A stretch of DNA of 47,300 nt, from assembly GCA_016716765.1 (NCBI GenBank), contig JADJVA010000012.1, positions 1 to 47,300 of the forward strand, in the 5' to 3' direction. Below the pieces are notes generated by a model. The model ran no database searches and was not told the origin of the DNA. It was given only the letters and a program-made list of their open reading frames with translations. The translations under genes and the position numbers were made by a program. Below are positions 43,907-47,300 of the stretch, piece after piece (positions within the stretch are counted from its first letter, which is position 1; each line of letters starts with the position of its first letter). This DNA comes from Bdellovibrionales bacterium. GTDB taxonomy: Bacteria; Bdellovibrionota; Bdellovibrionia; Bdellovibrionales; UBA1609.

Positions 43907-45157
43907 TCACTGGATTAATACTTGTGTGCAAGCGGCCGCTTGGGCCTTGGTAGCGTATGGGCGGATCTTCGTCTGATCAGAAACGACTTCAATGAGTCCG
44001 TCGTATTTTTCCGGTTGTACGTAAGAAAAAGGCGCTGCAATTTCTGAATTTCCACTGATGTCTTTAAGAATTTGAATTCGAATCACCCTAATGATTCCAG
44101 TGCCCATTTCTCCGCCAAAACCATCATTCAAAACAGGGGATGGCCTCGTTCCAGATGTGGAGTAGTTGCTTAACGAATCGCCCATCTGTCGCAGGGCCCA
44201 TTCGACAAACACAGGGTCTTCATCTACATTTTGGAGATTTGGTACCAACGCGATAAAATGCTTCCAAGGGACACCGTAGACTTTTGTAAACAATTTATCT
44301 ACATAGGTTTTTAGATTCTCCTTATGCCCGTTCAATTCTTGGATGAGAGACCTTCGATCCTTCGTGTATTGGCGGTAGTCCGACGGCGAGAGAAGACTTT
44401 GAAGAATGTGACCTGCGTTTTCTACTAGGGGTACCGCTAGCGCATATTTAAGAGTATGATAGCGAGCATGGCGACGAACGCTCTCGAATAAGACCTTTCC
44501 CAGCGTTTTCATTGCAATTAAATTGAATCGTGAGGCGTTATCATGCATCGGCCACACGTTATAATAATCAGGAACTGAAAGATCGAGGGCGAGGTGTCTT
44601 AGGCGGGCAATCTCAGGTTTGGCCTTCATTAGGATCCCAATACGTTCTATGTCTAGCTCTCGTAAGCGCCCAAATGTGTGAACGGAAATTCCCAGCCATC
44701 CTGACCACTGCGGATATTGTTCTATGCGCAAGTGTCGCTTGGCTCCGAGCTGGTGACAATACATACATTGTTTAGGATTTTTTTGAAGAGCGCCATTCCT
44801 GAAAAGATAAAAATCGAGTTCATTCGCTGAATTCAGCTGCGCGAATTCAGCCTCATTGTAGGCTTGGTGAGTTTCGTCAGTAAGAAACCCTACATAGAAT
44901 CTGCCGTCAGGTTTCGCCATGAGCATGCGTGGTCGTTCTGAACTCCCTTTTTGATTCCCTTCACCGTGAGTGACTAGCGCTGGACGCTCTTTCATGATCA
45001 TAGGTAAACGATTGAAGACTTCATCAGCCGATAAAATGCGTCCTGAATCTATGACGGATTGAAGGTCTTCAATTGAGTTGATTTCCTGTGCTTGGAGCAG
45101 CTGGGAAAAGCAGAGCGCCAATGTAAGTGAAAGGGGAATTGAGATTGTGATGATCAC
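43907..45157 (-). CDS. Secreted CxxCH protein, cytochrome-like
   Basis: A 416-residue protein from GTG 45157 (GGAGC upstream). A Sec signal (PLSLTLALCFSQLLQAQ) is followed near residue 130 by QCMYCHQLG, a heme-type CxxCH motif. Other phrases: LMAKPDGRFYVGFLTDETHQ, WPMHDNASRFNLIAMKTLGK. The protein may bind heme in the periplasm, but a single CxxCH is weak proof. The 3' end runs close to site 6. Confidence 0.65.
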   Translation of the reverse strand: MIITISIPLSLTLALCFSQLLQAQEINSIEDLQSVIDSGRILSADEVFNRLPMIMKERPALVTHGEGNQKGSSERPRMLMAKPDGRFYVGFLTDETHQAYNEAEFAQLNSANELDFYLFRNGALQKNPKQCMYCHQLGAKRHLRIEQYPQWSGWLGISVHTFGRLRELDIERIGILMKAKPEIARLRHLALDLSVPDYYNVWPMHDNASRFNLIAMKTLGKVLFESVRRHARYHTLKYALAVPLVENAGHILQSLLSPSDYRQYTKDRRSLIQELNGHKENLKTYVDKLFTKVYGVPWKHFIALVPNLQNVDEDPVFVEWALRQMGDSLSNYSTSGTRPSPVLNDGFGGEMGTGIIRVIRIQILKDISGNSEIAAPFSYVQPEKYDGLIEVVSDQTKIRPYATKAQAAACTQVLIQ

Positions 45158-45233
45158 GAATGCTCCTAAGCCCGTTATTATGAGGTCCGTTGGCCCAAGA
45201 CTCTATAGGTCGAGTAACCTGAGTCAGGTGGCG

Positions 45234-45366
45234 TTAGCTTGCTAACATAGAATCCTGTTCCTTTGCAAATTCAATCGGAGATTTCATTCCTAGTGCTGAA
45301 TGTGGATTGAGGTTCTGTAACCTAAACCCGATCAAACCTCTTCTGGGCTTGTAAAGTGGCTGAGTA
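45234..45366 (-). pseudogene. IS3-family transposase C-terminal remnant
   Basis: The minus strand reads NPHSALGMKSPIEFAKEQD at the end, the standard C-terminus of IS3 OrfB (RPHSxLGxxSPxEF). Upstream it contains the 46-bp repeat. This is a different IS3 from that at the window ends (which ends HSSLGYQSPLEYES). Confidence 0.65.
45314..45359 (-). repeat. 46-bp inverted repeat, right copy
   Basis: Partner of 40858-40903 in opposite orientation, one mismatch. It overlaps the IS3 transposase remnant. Confidence 0.8.
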
Positions 45367-45384
45367 GAGCGGTTGGCCCATAAG

Positions 45385-45411
45385 ACTGTAAGCTTATAGG
45401 TGTTTTCTTGC
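45385..45411 (+). repeat. Recombination-like site, copy beside the recombinase
   Basis: ACTGTAAGCTTA, TAGGTG, TTTTCTTGC, 36 bases before the recombinase ATG; same orientation as 42986-43012. The arms are conserved and the 6-bp centre differs, the layout of a Xer-like core site. Confidence 0.5.
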
Positions 45412-45446
45412 CTTTCTCTGTTCGTCAGTTGTGCTAGGATTTTAAT

Positions 45447-46448
45447 ATGGCAAATCACCTTGGTATTCCCTCAAAAAGCCCCCTGAATTCAGCAAAATCT
45501 CCAACTAACTCGCGAGCCGATAATAAGGCCCTTGATTTGTCATCTAGTAAAAATATCTCCCTCAACTACAAAACCGTTTTCTCAAAACTCTCAAGCCACG
45601 AGCAGGGCCTACTTTTCTCCTGGCTCTATCAAAAAGCCCCCAACACGCGTCGATATTACCAGCGTATTTGGACCGAATTTCTGTCCCTCTTTGAGGTCAC
45701 TGTAAATTCCTTCCGCGAAATTCAAATAGGCCACCTAGTCCTGTTCCTCAAGTCAAAGGAGCATTTAAAACCAGCCTCCAGAAATCTGGCAAAAAACTCG
45801 CTCTCCTCTTTCTTAAGTTTTCTGACCAAAACCGGGTTTTTAGAGAAAAACCCCGGACTCAGTTTAGAATCAATAAAAGTGCCTGATCGGGTGGGGACAA
45901 AAATCCTATCTCACACTCAGGTTTTGCGGATGTATGAGTGCGAAAGATCCTTGCGCAATCGCGCAATCATTAAGCTCCTTTATTTTTCAGGAATCAGAGT
46001 AGGGGAGCTAGTGGGGTTAAAGTTAAGTGATGTGAGGATTAAGCCCAGTGGTGAATCCTTGCTGCAAATCCTAGGTAAGGGTGGGGTAGTGAGAAACGTC
46101 ATAGTGCCAAAGGCGCTAATGGATGAAATATATAGTTATCATAAAGAAATAGGCCTAAAAAAAGACCCTAAAACACCTCTATTTTTATCAAAAAAAGCCC
46201 CTTATGGACGGCTATCGCCCGAGCAAGTGTTTCGCATGATTAAAAATGCAGCTAAAAAGGCAAAAGTCAGTCCGGTGCCCTCACCCCATTGGTTCAGACA
46301 CACTTCAGCCACTCACGCGCTCGAAAACGGCGCGCCGATTCACGTGGTGCAAAAAACTCTTGGGCACAGGAGTGTTGCGACCACCGGAAGGTATTTAGAG
46401 GCCAACCCCAAGGAGTCGAATTCCAAGTGGCTTGAGTGGGACGATTGA
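45447..46448 (+). CDS. Tyrosine recombinase (XerC/XerD-like)
   Basis: A 333-residue intact integrase. The N-terminal SAM-like domain covers about residues 45-140. Catalytic residues are all visible: Arg in FSGIRVGEL, Lys in LGKGGVVR, HxxR in HWFRHTSATHA, His in TLGHRS and the nucleophile Tyr in TGRYLEAN. The extra domain of integron integrases is not present, so this is XerC/D or plasmid/ICE type. It may act on the sites at 42986/45385, or on the palindromic 18-mers; neither is shown. No strong ribosome site precedes the ATG. Confidence 0.9.
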   Translation: MANHLGIPSKSPLNSAKSPTNSRADNKALDLSSSKNISLNYKTVFSKLSSHEQGLLFSWLYQKAPNTRRYYQRIWTEFLSLFEVTVNSFREIQIGHLVLFLKSKEHLKPASRNLAKNSLSSFLSFLTKTGFLEKNPGLSLESIKVPDRVGTKILSHTQVLRMYECERSLRNRAIIKLLYFSGIRVGELVGLKLSDVRIKPSGESLLQILGKGGVVRNVIVPKALMDEIYSYHKEIGLKKDPKTPLFLSKKAPYGRLSPEQVFRMIKNAAKKAKVSPVPSPHWFRHTSATHALENGAPIHVVQKTLGHRSVATTGRYLEANPKESNSKWLEWDD

Positions 46449-46480
46449 GGAATTTCGTAGTCTCTGGTAAGGTAGGTCCT

Positions 46481-46691
46481 ATGAATTTAAAAGATACGCT
46501 AACTACTGCGAATGAAGCTCTTAAAAGTGCTTCAATAGAACATGCTCTTATAGGTGGTTTTGCACTAGCGGCCCATGGGGTTGCTCGAGCGACTCTCGAT
46601 ATTGATCTCTTGGTCGACGGCAAGGAGAAGGACAAAGTTAAAAACCTGATGCTTGCAGCTGGGTTTACTGTAGTCCATGAAAGTGAAGAGG
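46481..46691 (+). pseudogene. Nucleotidyltransferase (MNT/AbiEii-like), truncated by IS3
   Basis: ATG 46481 follows AAGGTAGG. SIEHALIGGFALAAHGVARA, then TLDIDLLVDGKEKDKVKNL has the polymerase-beta type signature GG...(R)xTxDIDLLV. Such proteins are often toxin-antitoxin or phage-defence partners. The frame enters the IS3 end after ESEEVE and stops at 46717. The 3' part is not found in the window. Confidence 0.8.
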
Positions 46692-47300
46692 TGGAATTCC
46701 CCAGAAAAAGTGGATAGTTTCTCAGGCGGCATTTACATTTAGTGTTGACTCATACTCTAAAGGACTCTGATAGCCAAGTGATGAATGCAATCTCTTTTTG
46801 TTGTACCAGATTTCAATATACTCAAAAAACCAAGGTTCTCAGCTCCGCTTCTGTTTTGTAGTCATGACGGTAAAGCCACTCAGACTTGAATGACTTGAAC
46901 CAACTCTCAACAATCGAATTATCGTAACAGTTTCCCTTGCGACTCATGCTCGGAATCACATTATTTTTGTTCAGCAAAGCCAAAAAATAATTTGCTCGCG
47001 TACTGAATTCCGCGGTCCGAGTGGAAGACGATGTTCGCCCTATTTCTGCAATTAGCCAACGCCATCCGCAGAGCATTTAAGACTCGGTGGTTTCCAAACT
47101 GTCAGTGACCGACCAACCCACAACTTTTCGGGTACAAACATCGAGAACTATGGCCAGATAGAAAAGCGAGATCCAAATCTTAGATAGGTTATATCTCCGG
47201 CCAAAACCTGATTAGACTCTTTAGGCAGATCATCCTCGATCCTGAAAACTCGTGGAGCAATTGGACCCTCGTGGTTCGAATTAGTCGTTCTCACTCGATG
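46692..47300 (-). mobile_element. IS3-family element, 3' arm, cut by the window edge
   Basis: The outer terminal repeat TGGAATTCCCCA, then AGTGGATAGTTT matches that at 614. The arm carries the catalytic part and C-terminus of orfB. With the arm at 1-614 it would make an almost complete element of about 1.2 kb across the window ends. Confidence 0.82.
46722..47300 (-). pseudogene. IS3-family orfB, catalytic part, frameshifted
   Basis: Pieces in order on the minus strand: RTTNSNHEGPIAPRVF, SNQVLAGDITYL (catalytic Asp), VCTRKVVGWSV-like sequence, IVFHSDRGIQYAS-like sequence in a second frame, NVIPSMSRKGNCYDNSIVES (catalytic Glu region), FKSEWLYRHDYKTEAELRTL, and EIWYNKKRLHSSLGYQSPLE to the stop at 46722. 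At least three frame changes are needed. Confidence 0.85.

Noticed and set aside
45385..46448. Integron platform (intI with attI and cassettes).
   Set aside because: The recombinase lacks the extra integron-specific domain and the sites lack the GTTRRRY core of attC/attI. A Xer-like enzyme with its own sites fits better.

Overview
The window looks like accessory DNA of a Bdellovibrionota-type (Bdellovibrio-like) or related Gram-negative bacterium. That placement is an inference. It rests on the planctomycete/delta-type DUF1592/DUF1588 and DUF1552 gene pair, on many small Sec-exported or lipoprotein genes of unknown function, and on a Gram-negative style conjugation set. No rRNA, tRNA, CRISPR array or core housekeeping gene was seen.

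Layout. (1) 1-614: one arm of a decayed IS3-family element. (2) 599-2333: an IS66-type accessory ORF and a 5'-truncated, frameshifted group II intron. (3) 2665-6507: a host-like block with DUF1592/DUF1588 cytochrome-like protein, Tat-exported DUF1552 protein and a small secreted protein. (4) 6797-11309: an IS66 remnant, then a second group II intron with full 5' ribozyme but split by a decayed IS21-family element. (5) 11437-13776: a large secreted protein. (6) 14044-26587: a plasmid/ICE-like backbone: truncated TraK/VirB9-like gene, VirB10/TraB-like gene, a structured region that may be oriT, a replication-relaxation family protein, a VirD4/TraD-type coupling protein split by a second IS21 element, ParA, and a probable replication or partition protein whose coding sequence carries a dense array of CCGACACA repeats. 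(7) 26600-46691: an accessory island of toxin-antitoxin modules (RelE/Phd, CopG types, AbrB plus RelE-like, HigBA-like, a C-terminal YRR toxin with XRE antitoxin), secreted proteins, two IS66 elements, dispersed palindromic sites, and an intact tyrosine recombinase. (8) 46692-47300: the other arm of the IS3 element.

The most interesting signals: the repeat array read in all three frames inside the 594-aa gene; six copies of a palindromic 18-mer that behaves like the end of small cassettes; a pseudoknot-topology structure next to the mobilisation genes; inverted and direct repeats around the tyrosine recombinase; an IS66 insertion, with an 8-bp target duplication, that splits an antitoxin while its toxin stays open; and the two window ends, which fit together as one IS3 element and suggest a circular molecule or a contig bounded by that IS.

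Mobile-element genes are mostly broken by small indels, while host-like and backbone genes are largely open. This pattern suggests real decay of the mobile DNA, although homopolymer sequencing errors cannot be excluded from one sequence.
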